A stretch of DNA of 14,246 nucleotides from Stenotrophomonas sp. (GCA_003525885.1 DQIG01000418.1:4409-18654), one strand, 5' to 3'; positions 1 to 7,008 are shown, counted from the first letter of the stretch. The notes: a model not told the origin generated them from the letters alone. Translations and numbers: made by a program.

Positions 1-111
1 CCCCCCAGCCGCTACGCCATCGGCGGCCTGGTCCGCACCAGCATGCAACACGAATTCGGCTTCGAGACGATGCTGCCCTTCCACGAGGTGCGCGAGGACG
101 AATCCGCGTAG
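1..111 (+). CDS. 3' end of an unidentified protein (partial)
   Basis: Frame 1 is open from the window edge to a TAG at 109-111, giving about 36 C-terminal residues that end EVREDESA. Almost every codon ends in G or C, as in the other genes here, so this is very likely a real coding end rather than chance. The visible stretch contains RYAIGGLVRTS and a phenylalanine-rich segment before an acidic tail. I do not recognise the family from so short a piece. It lies about 100 bases upstream of the DUF2231 gene on the same strand. Confidence 0.6.
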   Translation, partial: PPSRYAIGGLVRTSMQHEFGFETMLPFHEVREDESA

Positions 112-139
112 CGCGGTGGGTGTGGCAGCCCCGCCGGGG

Positions 140-145
140 TATCAT
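140..145 (+). promoter_or_regulatory. possible -10 element for the DUF2231/sugar dehydrogenase pair
   Basis: TATCAT differs from the sigma-70 -10 consensus at one base and lies about 64 bases before the chosen start codon. No convincing -35 hexamer is visible at the right distance, so this is tentative. The same hexamer followed by CG occurs just before the CopL-like gene at 11999. Confidence 0.25.
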
Positions 146-208
146 CGCGCGCCCTCACATCGCGCTGTGCTACTACAGCCCATGCACCCTTCCGCACGGA
201 GCACGATG

Positions 209-649
209 ATGGTCAATCCGCTCGCCCAGGCCCATCGCGGCCTCGGCTCCACACTGTTCAGCCTGTTGAACCCGATACCCTTCGGCTTCTTCGTCGGCGC
301 ACTGATCTTCGACGCGATCTACCTCAACAGCGCCGAGGTGATGTGGGGCAAGGCCGCCGCCTGGCTGATCACCTTCGGCCTGCTGATCGCCATCGTGCCG
401 CGCCTGATCAACCTGTTCGCGGTCTGGCGCCGCAACGGTACGGCCACCCGCATCGACCGCATCGACTTCTTCCTCAATCTGGTCGCGGTGGTGCTGGCCA
501 TCTGGAACGCCTTCGTGCACAGCCGCGACGCGTATGCCGTTGCAGTGCCGGGCACGATCCTGTCGGCTTTGACCGTGGCCCTGATCGCCCTGGGCCTGAT
601 CCTGCTGTCACTGCAGCCGCCGGTGCTGCAGGGAGGTCGTCATGGCTAA
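209..649 (+). CDS. DUF2231-family integral membrane protein
   Basis: A small membrane protein of about 146 residues with roughly four hydrophobic helices: an N-terminal NPIPFGFFVGALIFDAIY helix, a second around AAWLITFGLLIAIV, a third around FFLNLVAVVLAIWNAF and a C-terminal one around LSALTVALIALGLILLSL. The segment NAFVHSRDAYAVAVPG matches the conserved VHSRD-type motif I know from DUF2231 proteins. Function is not established for the family. The ATG at 209 is preferred because GGAG (198-201) sits 7 bases upstream; ATGs at 206 and 182 and a GTG at 116 are in frame. The 3' end overlaps the sugar dehydrogenase start by 8 bases, implying translational coupling. A role as its membrane partner, for instance in electron transfer, is inference. 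Confidence 0.85.
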   Translation: MVNPLAQAHRGLGSTLFSLLNPIPFGFFVGALIFDAIYLNSAEVMWGKAAAWLITFGLLIAIVPRLINLFAVWRRNGTATRIDRIDFFLNLVAVVLAIWNAFVHSRDAYAVAVPGTILSALTVALIALGLILLSLQPPVLQGGRHG

Positions 650-1952
650 GCACATCCTGCCCACCGTCGGCGCCCTGGCGCTGGCCGTGATGCTGTCGGC
701 CTGCGCGGGCAAGGCCGAATACCACCCCACCGACCAGTCTGGTGCGAAGCCACCGCTGCCGGCGCCGAAGAATTTCCTGATGCCGCCGATGCAGGTGCCC
801 CGTGGCGTGGGCTGGGCCGACGGTCAGTCGCCCACGGTGGCCGAGGGCCTGAAGATCGAGCGCATCGCCGCCAATCTGCTGCATCCGCGGCGGCTGCTGA
901 CCCTGCCCAATGGCGACGTGCTGGTGGTGGAGGGCAACGGCCCCGGCGAAGAACCGGTCACCACGCCCAAGCAGTGGATCGCCGGCAAGGTGAAGGCGCG
1001 CTCGGGCAAGGCCGGCAAGGGCGGCAACCGGGTCACCCTGCTGCGCCGCACGCCCGGCACCGATACCTGGACCCAGCACGTCTACATCGAGGGCCTGCAC
1101 TCGCCATTCGGCATCCAGCTGATCGGTGACACGCTGTATGTGGCCAACACCGGCAACATCGTGCAGTACCACTACGTGCCTGGCGAAACCCGCATGTCCG
1201 ACAAGGGCCGCGAGTTCACCGACCTGCCCAGTACCATCAACCACCACTGGACCAAGGAACTGCTGGCCAGCCGCGATGGCCACAAGCTGTACGTGGGCGT
1301 CGGCTCCAACAGCAACATCACCGAGAATGGCCTGGCCGTTGAATACCGCCGCGCGGTGGTGCTGGAAGTGGACGTGGCCACCCGTGGCAGCCGCATCTTT
1401 GCGTCGGGCATCCGCAACCCGACTGGGCTGGACTGGGAGCCGAGCACCGGCACGCTGTGGGCCGTGGCCAACGAGCGCGACGAGATCGGTGCCGACCTGG
1501 TGCCTGATTACCTCACCTCGGTGAAGGAAGATGGCTTCTACGGGTGGCCCTACAGCTACTACGGCCAGCACGTGGACGAGCGCGTGCAGCCGCAGCGACC
1601 GGACCTGGTGGCCAAGGCAATCGTGCCGGACTACGCGATCGGCTCGCACGTGGCACCGCTGGGCCTGTTGTTCTACACCGGACAGGCACTGCCGGCGCAA
1701 TACCGCGGCGGTGCCTTCATCGGCGAGCACGGCAGCTGGGATCGCTCGCCGCTGAGCGGCTATGAAGTGGTCTACGTACCGTTCAAGGACGGCAAGCCGA
1801 CCGGGCGGCCGCAGACCGTGGTCAGCGGCTTCACCTCGAAGGACGAGAAGACCCTGATGGGCGCACCGGTAGGCATGGCGATGGACGCCGAGGGTGCATT
1901 GCTGGTGGCCGACGACGTGGGCGACGTGGTGTGGCGGGTGTCGGCCAAGTAG
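642..1952 (+). CDS. PQQ-dependent sugar dehydrogenase-family lipoprotein (sorbosone dehydrogenase-like)
   Basis: A 436-residue protein with a short signal peptide ending in the lipobox LSAC (cysteine 21), so it is predicted to be a lipoprotein facing the periplasm. The rest is a six-bladed beta-propeller of the soluble aldose/L-sorbosone dehydrogenase type (COG2133). Typical segments include LLTLPNGDVLVVEG, HSPFGIQLIGDTLYVANT, a GSNSNITENG loop, SGIRNPTGLDWEP and FIGEHGSWDRSP. Such enzymes oxidise sugars or polyols using pyrroloquinoline quinone; the substrate cannot be read from sequence, and some relatives are of unknown activity. The ATG overlaps the end of the DUF2231 gene by 8 bases, so the two are probably co-translated. 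Transcription probably ends in the SMAG hairpins at 1998-2096. No PQQ biosynthesis gene is in the window. Confidence 0.88.
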   Translation: MAKHILPTVGALALAVMLSACAGKAEYHPTDQSGAKPPLPAPKNFLMPPMQVPRGVGWADGQSPTVAEGLKIERIAANLLHPRRLLTLPNGDVLVVEGNGPGEEPVTTPKQWIAGKVKARSGKAGKGGNRVTLLRRTPGTDTWTQHVYIEGLHSPFGIQLIGDTLYVANTGNIVQYHYVPGETRMSDKGREFTDLPSTINHHWTKELLASRDGHKLYVGVGSNSNITENGLAVEYRRAVVLEVDVATRGSRIFASGIRNPTGLDWEPSTGTLWAVANERDEIGADLVPDYLTSVKEDGFYGWPYSYYGQHVDERVQPQRPDLVAKAIVPDYAIGSHVAPLGLLFYTGQALPAQYRGGAFIGEHGSWDRSPLSGYEVVYVPFKDGKPTGRPQTVVSGFTSKDEKTLMGAPVGMAMDAEGALLVADDVGDVVWRVSAK

Positions 1953-1997
1953 TTCTGTAGCGTCGAGTCACGCCCGACCGCGTTGGATGTGGCCTTT

Positions 1998-2020
1998 GTA
2001 GAGTCGAGCCATGCTCGACT
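1998..2020 (+). repeat. SMAG-type GTAG palindrome, copy 1
   Basis: A 23-base imperfect palindrome starting with GTAG, with arms AGTCGAGC and GCTCGACT. This is the form of the S. maltophilia GTAG (SMAG) repeats. It pairs with the inverted copy at 2036-2058. A degenerate GTAG unit may also start at 1957. Flanking bases 1990-1997 (TGGCCTTT) extend the pairing to 2059-2067, with one unpaired base, giving a very long hairpin. Confidence 0.85.
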
Positions 2021-2035
2021 GCTTTTGCCAGGAGC

Positions 2036-2058
2036 AGTCGAGCATGGCTCGACTCTAC
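2036..2058 (-). repeat. SMAG-type GTAG palindrome, copy 2 (inverted)
   Basis: The inverse-oriented partner of the 1998 copy, ending in CTAC. Together they form a head-to-head dimer that can fold into one long hairpin in either transcript. The position between the convergent sugar dehydrogenase and ExoD-family genes fits a bidirectional terminator or mRNA stabiliser. Confidence 0.85.
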
Positions 2059-2072
2059 AAAAGGCCAGAAGC

Positions 2073-2096
2073 AGCCGAGCGTGGGCTCGGCTCTAC
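2073..2096 (-). repeat. SMAG-type GTAG palindrome, copy 3
   Basis: A 24-base palindrome with arms AGCCGAGC and GCTCGGCT, ending in CTAC. It belongs to a slightly different sequence subgroup (AGCCGAG rather than AGTCGAG) and is the same subgroup as the copies at 13051-13112. Its terminal GTAG (minus strand, 2093-2096) contains the TAG stop codon of the ExoD-family gene. Confidence 0.85.
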
Positions 2097-2755
2097 AGTT
2101 CAGCAGTACCGCTGCGGAACCCGCTGAACACCGACTCGGCAGCAAACCCTACGCCGCCCAGCAGCACGCCGAAATACACCACCGTGGCCACAACGAAGCC
2201 ATAACCGGCCGCCACCGCCGCGCCATCGCGCTGGATGAAGCCAATCGCAAAGGACATCAGCGCCAGCGCCGGCAGCGTGTTGCTGAAGGGTATCGGCCCG
2301 GCCGGGGCCATCAGCAGCAGGGTCGCGAACACCAGCATCAGGTTGTTCAGGCGCATCATCTTCTTCGAGCGCACCATCACCGCCAGCCGCATCGGCCGCG
2401 ACAGCCGCTCCATGCGGTGCACCCACTTCAGCGCACGGCCGAGGTTGGCCTTCAGCTTGTCGGTGGCGATCTCGCGGCGCGCCAGCTTCTGCGGCACCCA
2501 CAGTGGGCGGTTGCGCACCCGGCTCAGGCCGATCAGCAGGATCGAGGCGCCAAACACGGTACTCAGCCCGGGAATCGACACCGGAATGATGAAGATGGCC
2601 GAGAGCAGGATCACGATCAGCAGCAGGCCCTCATCGCCAAGCGCGCTGAGCAGGGTGCCGACGCTGACCTGGTCGCCCGGCAGTTCGTCGATCATCTGCT
2701 CGATCTGCTGGGCCAGGGGCGCGCTGTCATTGGTTTCGGGGGCACGGTAGGTCAT
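2093..2755 (-). CDS. ExoD-family membrane protein
   Basis: A 220-residue membrane protein. The N-terminal part (about 1-45) is soluble and has a QQIEQMIDELPGDQVSVGTLLSALGDEG segment, followed by a long hydrophobic hairpin (LLLIVILLSAIFIIPV...) with a P-x-S-I-P-G turn. A basic loop and further hydrophobic helices (LMLVFATLLLMAP, PALALMSFAIGFI, FVVATVVYFGVLL) follow. This layout and the GDQVSVGTLL...EGLLLIVILLSAIFIIP pattern match the ExoD family, named from a Rhizobium exopolysaccharide gene; the biochemical role is not known. The start is placed at the ATG preceding TYRAP. Fifty upstream in-frame residues are proline/arginine-rich and overlap the divergent HAD gene, so they are unlikely to be translated. 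The stop codon lies within a SMAG repeat. Confidence 0.85.
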   Translation of the reverse strand: MTYRAPETNDSAPLAQQIEQMIDELPGDQVSVGTLLSALGDEGLLLIVILLSAIFIIPVSIPGLSTVFGASILLIGLSRVRNRPLWVPQKLARREIATDKLKANLGRALKWVHRMERLSRPMRLAVMVRSKKMMRLNNLMLVFATLLLMAPAGPIPFSNTLPALALMSFAIGFIQRDGAAVAAGYGFVVATVVYFGVLLGGVGFAAESVFSGFRSGTAEL

Positions 2756-2904
2756 GCGTCGCAAGGTTCTCCAGGGAAGGGCGGTCAGCGGGCCGTCCTG
2801 CGGTGGGGGACGCACAGGCTCCCGCAGTATCCCGGCCAACGTGGGCAAAGATGTGAACCGGGCATGAGGGGGTAAACTGGCGTGCCCCGCACGAGTTGAA
2901 CGCA

Positions 2905-3738
2905 ATGGACATGGGCCGCAGGCAATCGACCATCGAACTGGTCGCCATCGACATGGATGGCACCCTGCTGGATCCCAGCCACACGCTCACCGCTCGGGCC
3001 AAACAGGTCATCGCACAGGCGCGCGCACTGGGCGTGCACATCGTGCTGACCAGTGGTCGCCCGGTTCCGGGCCTGGCGCCGTTCCTGCACGAGCTGGGCA
3101 TCACCGGCGACGACGACTACTGCATTGCCTGCAACGGCGGCCTGGTGCAGCGCATCGGCACGCGCGAAACGGTGGTCGAATATCCGCTCAGCTTCGACGA
3201 CTTCCTGTTCTGCGAGCAGGTGGCCCGCGACCTGGGCGTGCACTTCCAGGCGCTGGACAGCCAGCGCATGTACACGCCCAACCAGGACATCAGCTACTAC
3301 ACCGTGGCCGACTCGCACCTCTCGCGGATGCCGCTGTCGTATCGCCGCGTGGCCGACATGGACCCGTCAATGTCCTTCATCAAGCTGATGATGATCGACG
3401 CGCCGGACGTGCTGGATGCCGCCATCGCGCGCCTGCCCAGCGCGCTGACCGAGCGCTTCGCGGTGCTGAAGAGCGCGCCGTTCTTCCTGGAAGTGTTCGA
3501 CCACCGCGCCGGCAAGGGCCCGAGCCTGCAGAAGCTGGCCGAGCACCTGGGCATCGACCGCGCCAACGTGATGGCCATCGGTGACCAGGAGAACGACCTG
3601 ACCATGCTGCAGTACGCCGGTACCAGCGTGGCGATGGGTAACGCCATCGATGCGGTGAAGGCCGTGGCGCGGTTTGAGACCAGCAGCAATGCCGATGAAG
3701 GCGTGGCGCGCGCGATCGAGCGTTTTGTCCTGCAGTAA
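2905..3738 (+). CDS. Cof-type HAD-superfamily phosphatase (YidA-like)
   Basis: A 277-residue HAD hydrolase with all four motifs visible: DMDGT with nucleophile D16 and acid/base D18, LTSGR (T49/S50), K204 in the segment RAGKGPS, and GDQEND (D227, D231) for magnesium. The large insert between motifs II and III is the C2 cap of the Cof/YidA type. Such cytoplasmic enzymes dephosphorylate sugar phosphates or similar small metabolites, often broadly. The ATG at 2905 was chosen; another at 2911 and a TTG at 2896 are also possible, and none has a strong ribosome site (only GAG at 2893). The gene is divergent from the ExoD-family gene across about 150 bases, with a weak -10-like TAAACT at 2873. Substrate is unknown. 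Confidence 0.9.
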   Translation: MDMGRRQSTIELVAIDMDGTLLDPSHTLTARAKQVIAQARALGVHIVLTSGRPVPGLAPFLHELGITGDDDYCIACNGGLVQRIGTRETVVEYPLSFDDFLFCEQVARDLGVHFQALDSQRMYTPNQDISYYTVADSHLSRMPLSYRRVADMDPSMSFIKLMMIDAPDVLDAAIARLPSALTERFAVLKSAPFFLEVFDHRAGKGPSLQKLAEHLGIDRANVMAIGDQENDLTMLQYAGTSVAMGNAIDAVKAVARFETSSNADEGVARAIERFVLQ

Positions 3739-3758
3739 CCGCGCGTCCCTATGCTCTG

Positions 3759-3845
3759 GTAGGTGCCAACCTCGTACGCCCCGGTGGGTGCCAACCTTGG
3801 TTGGCACACGTAGACCGTAGGCGCCGACCAAGGTCGGCCCCCACC
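3759..3845. repeat. cluster of short GTAG-associated palindromes
   Basis: Three related units follow the HAD gene. GTAGGTGCCAACC (3759-3771) is a half unit. A full palindrome at 3788-3807 has arms GTGCCAACC and GGTTGGCAC. A second full palindrome has arms GCCGACC (3823-3829) and GGTCGGC (3832-3838) and is preceded by GTAG at 3817. They differ in arm sequence from the AGTCGAG copies but share the GTAG mark and size, so they are probably other SMAG-type subgroups. They could terminate or stabilise the HAD transcript. Confidence 0.7.
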
Positions 3846-3851
3846 ATGCCG

Positions 3852-3873
3852 GGGCTATACCCGCGTATAGCCC
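3852..3873. promoter_or_regulatory. perfect 9-base dyad upstream of the TonB receptor
   Basis: Arms GGGCTATAC and GTATAGCCC are perfectly complementary with a 4-base spacer CCGC. It carries no GTAG mark and no T run follows, so it fits neither the SMAG repeats nor a standard intrinsic terminator. It lies about 250 bases before the receptor start. A regulator binding site is one reading, a structural repeat another. Confidence 0.45.
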
Positions 3874-3939
3874 ACCCATCCCCACCGCCATCGGCGCTGT
3901 ACTACGGTGCAATGGCGGATGCGGCAGTGCGATGCAAGA

Positions 3940-3956
3940 ATTTCGCACGTCGAAAT
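3940..3956. promoter_or_regulatory. ATTTCG-N5-CGAAAT dyad upstream of the TonB receptor
   Basis: A 17-base inverted repeat with perfect 6-base arms ATTTCG and CGAAAT around CACGT. It is AT-rich compared with its surroundings and lies 171 bases before the receptor ATG. It could be a transcription factor operator. It does not resemble a Fur box that I would recognise. From 3957 to 4126 I see only GC-rich sequence without a gene, a riboswitch or a clear promoter. Confidence 0.35.
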
Positions 3957-4126
3957 CACCCCACCGAATCCCACGGCAGATGATCGTCCTCGTCTGCTGA
4001 CCGGCGCGCACCGCGTCGTCGCTCCCTCAACGCAATCGCATCGCCAGCCAGGGCGCCGACACCGGTGCTGCAACGCGCTGGGCGTGCGCCTGCGCCGCTC
4101 TCTCCCTGCACCCTGGATCTGCTGCC

Positions 4127-6445
4127 ATGAACACCCCACCCACGACGCGCCTCGCCCTGGCCATCATCGCGGCCATCACCGCACCTGCGTACGCCGCAGA
4201 AACGCACGACGCCGCGCTCGACACGCCCACCACGCTCAATGCCCTGCAGGTCATCGCAACGCCGCGCGGTGCGGCCGTGGCACCGACCCAGGTGGTCGGT
4301 CCCAACCGCTACATCATCAAGGCCGAAGACCTCGATGCGATGGTCACCGGCAACAACGGCCTGGCCATGCTGAAGCAGGTGCCCGGCGCCAGCTACACTG
4401 CCACCGACGGGCTGGGCCTGGATATCTCGGCCACCAGCCTGTTCGTGCGCGGCTTCCGCATGAACGAAATGGGCATCACCTTCGAAGGCGTGCCGCTGAA
4501 CGACAACGGCTTCCTCTCGCTCACCGGCACCAGCGTGGTGAATGTCGGCGTGCCCGATGGCATCGGTGCGATCACGGTCAGCCCCGGTGGCGCACCGGTC
4601 AGCGTGTTCTCCAGCAGCGTCAACGGCGGCAGCCTGGAGTACCGCCTGCGCGAGCTGCAGGACACGCCCAGCCTGCGCGTGAAGCAGGGCGTGGGCAGCA
4701 ACAACACGTTGGTCACCACCGTATCCGGGCAGAGCGGCCAGCTCGGCGAGCATGGCCCGAAAGTGCTGGTCGACCTGCAGCGCGTGTCCGCCGACAAGTA
4801 CCAGGGCGAGGGCACGCAGAACTTCCTGCGCGGCGACCTGAAGCTGCAGCAGGACGTCGCCTGGGGCGATGTCACCGTGTTCCTGTCCGACAGCAAGGCC
4901 AAGGTCTGGGGCTATAACAACATCTCCTTCGACATGATCCGCAAGCTGGGCTGGAAGGCCGACATCTTCTATCCGGACTATGCGTGGGCCTGGTACGTGG
5001 CCTCGCCGGAGAACGCCGACAAATCCTGCGGCGCCTACACCTGCGGTGAGCTGTCCGAACTGATTCCGTACGACACCGGCCAGATCACCCGCGATCGCGT
5101 GTCCTCGATCAACCATCGCTTCCAGATCACCCCGGCGCTGAGCGGCAACGTGCAGCTGTACAACGCCAACAGCCACACCCAGGCCACGCTGACCGACCCG
5201 ACCGTACCGTCGCCCAACGGCGCGCCGTTCTCCGAACAGGTGCAGACCCCGCGCCTCAACCGGCTGGGCGGCATGGTCAACCTGCAGTTCGAGACCGGCG
5301 CGCACACCTTCACTGCCGGTTTCTGGCAGGAGAAGAGCAAGGCTGCGGCCAAGACCGAGTGGTACCAGCAGCCGCTGCTGGGCGAAGGGCCGCCATTGAA
5401 GGCCACCGGTCCGTTCGATGTGTATGGCCCCGCGTTCAAGACCGACAACGCATCGAGCTGGGTGACCCGCTCGCGCCAGTTCTACCTGCAGGACGACATC
5501 GTGTTGAATGACACGCTGAAGCTGGGCGTCGGCTTCAAGGCCGTGGACTTCCGCACCAGCGGTGGCGGCCTGGGTGATGCCAAGGACCGGCCGGTGAACG
5601 GCACGCTGCGCGCGAAGAGCAACTTCCTGCCGCACGTCTCGCTGTTCTGGAGCCCCACCGAATCCACCGACGCCTTCATCGACCTGGCCAACACCATGAA
5701 CGGCTACCGCGTCGCCCAGCGCGGCAACATCGGCTACACCGCCTCGGCGTGGACCATCACCGACCAGGAAGAGTTCGACCGCGTGGCCGGTACGCTGCGC
5801 CCGGAGAAGAACTGGAACCTCACCGTGGGTGCATCGCATCGTTTCGACCGGCTGACGATCACCGGCGATGTGTTCTATAACGACATCCGCAACCGCCTGC
5901 TGTCGGCCGCCATCGGCACCCAGTTCGCGCAGATCAACACCGTGCGGCTGATGCCGAAGATGCACGTGATCGGTGCCGACCTCGGCATCACCGCCGACCT
6001 GACCGACCACCTGCAGTTCTACCAGGGCGTGGCCGTGGCCCGTTCGTACTACGACAGCGATTTCGTGGTGGGCGACACGGTGTACCCGATCAAGGGCAAC
6101 GCCCAGCCGGGCTACCCGCAGATCTCGCTGGTCAGCGACCTGTCCGCCCACTTCGGTGACTGGCGTTTTGGTGCCACCAGCACCTCGTACCTGCGCCAGC
6201 CTTTCACCTACGAGAACGACATCCGCGTACCGACCTTCTGGCAGGTCAACACCTATGCCGCCTACCGCTTCGGTGCCGACAGCGCCGTGCCCGGCCTGGA
6301 GCTGCGGCTGGACGTGAGCAACCTGTTCAACCGCCACAACATCGGCACTGCCACCATCGCCGGCTCGTCGTTCTCGGGGGACTACCAGACCCTGCAACGC
6401 AGCGCGCCACGGCAGCTGATGTTCAGTACCTCGATGGCGTTCTGA
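4127..6445 (+). CDS. TonB-dependent outer-membrane receptor
   Basis: A 772-residue protein with a signal peptide (hydrophobic ALAIIAAITAPAYA, cleavage before AETHD). A plug domain follows at about residues 40-175, with NALQVIATP as the possible TonB-box region, NGLAMLKQVPGAS, SLFVRGFRMNEMGITFEGVPLN and VNGGSLEYRL. The rest alternates polar and hydrophobic residues as in a 22-strand beta-barrel. It ends DVSNLFNRHNIGTA ... STSMAF, with the terminal aromatic residue required for outer-membrane assembly. There is no FecA-like signalling extension. A CGAYTC pair may form a disulfide in an external loop. Such receptors import siderophores, cobalamin, sugars or other large ligands; the substrate here cannot be told. 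A weak GGA lies 9 bases before the ATG. The gene appears monocistronic, with a strong hairpin just after the stop. Confidence 0.93.
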   Translation: MNTPPTTRLALAIIAAITAPAYAAETHDAALDTPTTLNALQVIATPRGAAVAPTQVVGPNRYIIKAEDLDAMVTGNNGLAMLKQVPGASYTATDGLGLDISATSLFVRGFRMNEMGITFEGVPLNDNGFLSLTGTSVVNVGVPDGIGAITVSPGGAPVSVFSSSVNGGSLEYRLRELQDTPSLRVKQGVGSNNTLVTTVSGQSGQLGEHGPKVLVDLQRVSADKYQGEGTQNFLRGDLKLQQDVAWGDVTVFLSDSKAKVWGYNNISFDMIRKLGWKADIFYPDYAWAWYVASPENADKSCGAYTCGELSELIPYDTGQITRDRVSSINHRFQITPALSGNVQLYNANSHTQATLTDPTVPSPNGAPFSEQVQTPRLNRLGGMVNLQFETGAHTFTAGFWQEKSKAAAKTEWYQQPLLGEGPPLKATGPFDVYGPAFKTDNASSWVTRSRQFYLQDDIVLNDTLKLGVGFKAVDFRTSGGGLGDAKDRPVNGTLRAKSNFLPHVSLFWSPTESTDAFIDLANTMNGYRVAQRGNIGYTASAWTITDQEEFDRVAGTLRPEKNWNLTVGASHRFDRLTITGDVFYNDIRNRLLSAAIGTQFAQINTVRLMPKMHVIGADLGITADLTDHLQFYQGVAVARSYYDSDFVVGDTVYPIKGNAQPGYPQISLVSDLSAHFGDWRFGATSTSYLRQPFTYENDIRVPTFWQVNTYAAYRFGADSAVPGLELRLDVSNLFNRHNIGTATIAGSSFSGDYQTLQRSAPRQLMFSTSMAF

Positions 6446-6448
6446 GGC

Positions 6449-6487
6449 GGGGTCAGATCCCTTTGCACAGCAAAGGGCTCTGACCCC
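6449..6487. terminator. 18-base-pair hairpin after the TonB receptor (repeat-like)
   Basis: Arms GGGGTCAGATCCCTTTGC and GCAAAGGGCTCTGACCCC pair with a single mismatch around a 3-base ACA loop, starting 3 bases after the receptor stop codon. No T run follows, so termination would rest on stem strength. From memory, near-identical GGGGTCAGA...TCTGACCCC hairpins recur in xanthomonad genomes, so it is probably a dispersed repeat that serves as a terminator or 3'-end stabiliser. It has no GTAG ends and is distinct from SMAG. Confidence 0.75.
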
Positions 6488-6545
6488 CAAACCCCGCCTT
6501 GCGCAATCGGCAGGGATTTTCTGGCGGCGACGCAAGGTTCCCACA

Positions 6546-6932
6546 ATGTTGCTGGGTCATGCTGTCGGCATGGCTCAGCACAACCCGCGAACCCCGTTGT
6601 TCGGCATCCGGGGCCCAGGACGGCCCCTGCAGGCGCTGTCCGTGGCGCCTGCAATCGACCTGCGCGCCGAATACCAGTTCTGGCAGGTCTACGAACGCGT
6701 GGTCCGCCCGCTGCCCGGTGGTGGGCTGCCGCAGGCGTGGCTGGTGTGCCAGAAGGTGTATCGCGACCGCTGGCAGCACCCGGAGGACAGCGAGGCGGAG
6801 GGACTGTCGCGGGTGCTGTTCGGCGACAACATGACGGCTGGCCGGGCATCGGAGCTGGCGGAGCTGCACGCGCTGGTCAGCCGTCGGGTGGCGTCGCTGG
6901 CGAGGCGGGGACGGTTGCATTCGGCAGCCTGA
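6546..6932 (+). CDS. small protein of unknown function
   Basis: A 128-residue protein with no signal peptide or membrane segment. The ATG at 6546 has AAGG (6534-6537) 8 bases upstream; an ATG at 6570 (MAQHN...) is an alternative. The middle is rich in aromatic and basic residues (LRAEYQFWQVYERVVRPL, VCQKVYRDRWQHPED) and the C-terminus is helical and basic (LHALVSRRVASLARRGRL). There is one cysteine. I do not recognise the family. Codon use resembles the neighbours, though with more rare-type residues near the N-terminus. It sits alone between two different palindromic repeats, so it is probably monocistronic. Confidence 0.65.
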   Translation: MLLGHAVGMAQHNPRTPLFGIRGPGRPLQALSVAPAIDLRAEYQFWQVYERVVRPLPGGGLPQAWLVCQKVYRDRWQHPEDSEAEGLSRVLFGDNMTAGRASELAELHALVSRRVASLARRGRLHSAA

Positions 6933-6944
6933 TGCCTGCCCTTG

Positions 6945-6967
6945 GTAGGGTCGACTGTTAGTCGACT
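6945..6967 (+). repeat. SMAG-type GTAG palindrome, first of a pair
   Basis: GTAGGGTCGACT followed by TAGTCGACT: a GTAG-led palindrome of 23 bases, diverged from the 1998 copy. It pairs with the inverted copy at 7009-7031. The pair lies between the convergent 6546 gene and the AraC gene, where a terminator is expected. Confidence 0.75.
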
Positions 6968-7008
6968 GCCCTTCGGTCATACAACGAAAACCCCGCGCGT
7001 CGCGCAAT

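Noticed and set aside
474..1730. Minus-strand open frame opposite the DUF2231 and sugar dehydrogenase genes
   Set aside because: It covers two recognised plus-strand genes and has no family features.
1998..2096. Insertion sequence or transposon ends
   Set aside because: The inverted repeats enclose only a few bases and no transposase; they fit dispersed SMAG palindromes.
2081..2875. Plus-strand open frame of 264 codons opposite the ExoD-family gene
   Set aside because: The product is full of glutamine, histidine and arginine, typical of antisense reading of a membrane protein gene, and it starts within a SMAG repeat.
3759..3845. CRISPR-like array
   Set aside because: Only two or three unequal palindromic units without regular spacers, and no cas genes in the window.
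3912..3983. Short open frame (23 residues) before the TonB receptor
   Set aside because: No ribosome site, no recognisable product and it overlaps the 3940 dyad; a chance frame is as likely.
3957..4126. Riboswitch or Fur box before the TonB receptor
   Set aside because: I looked for cobalamin or TPP riboswitch core motifs and a Fur-like palindrome and saw none.
3956..6544. Minus-strand open frame of 862 codons opposite the TonB receptor
   Set aside because: It mirrors the receptor gene, whose high G/C at third positions suppresses stops on the opposite strand. Its protein is histidine/valine/glycine-rich with no recognisable domain.
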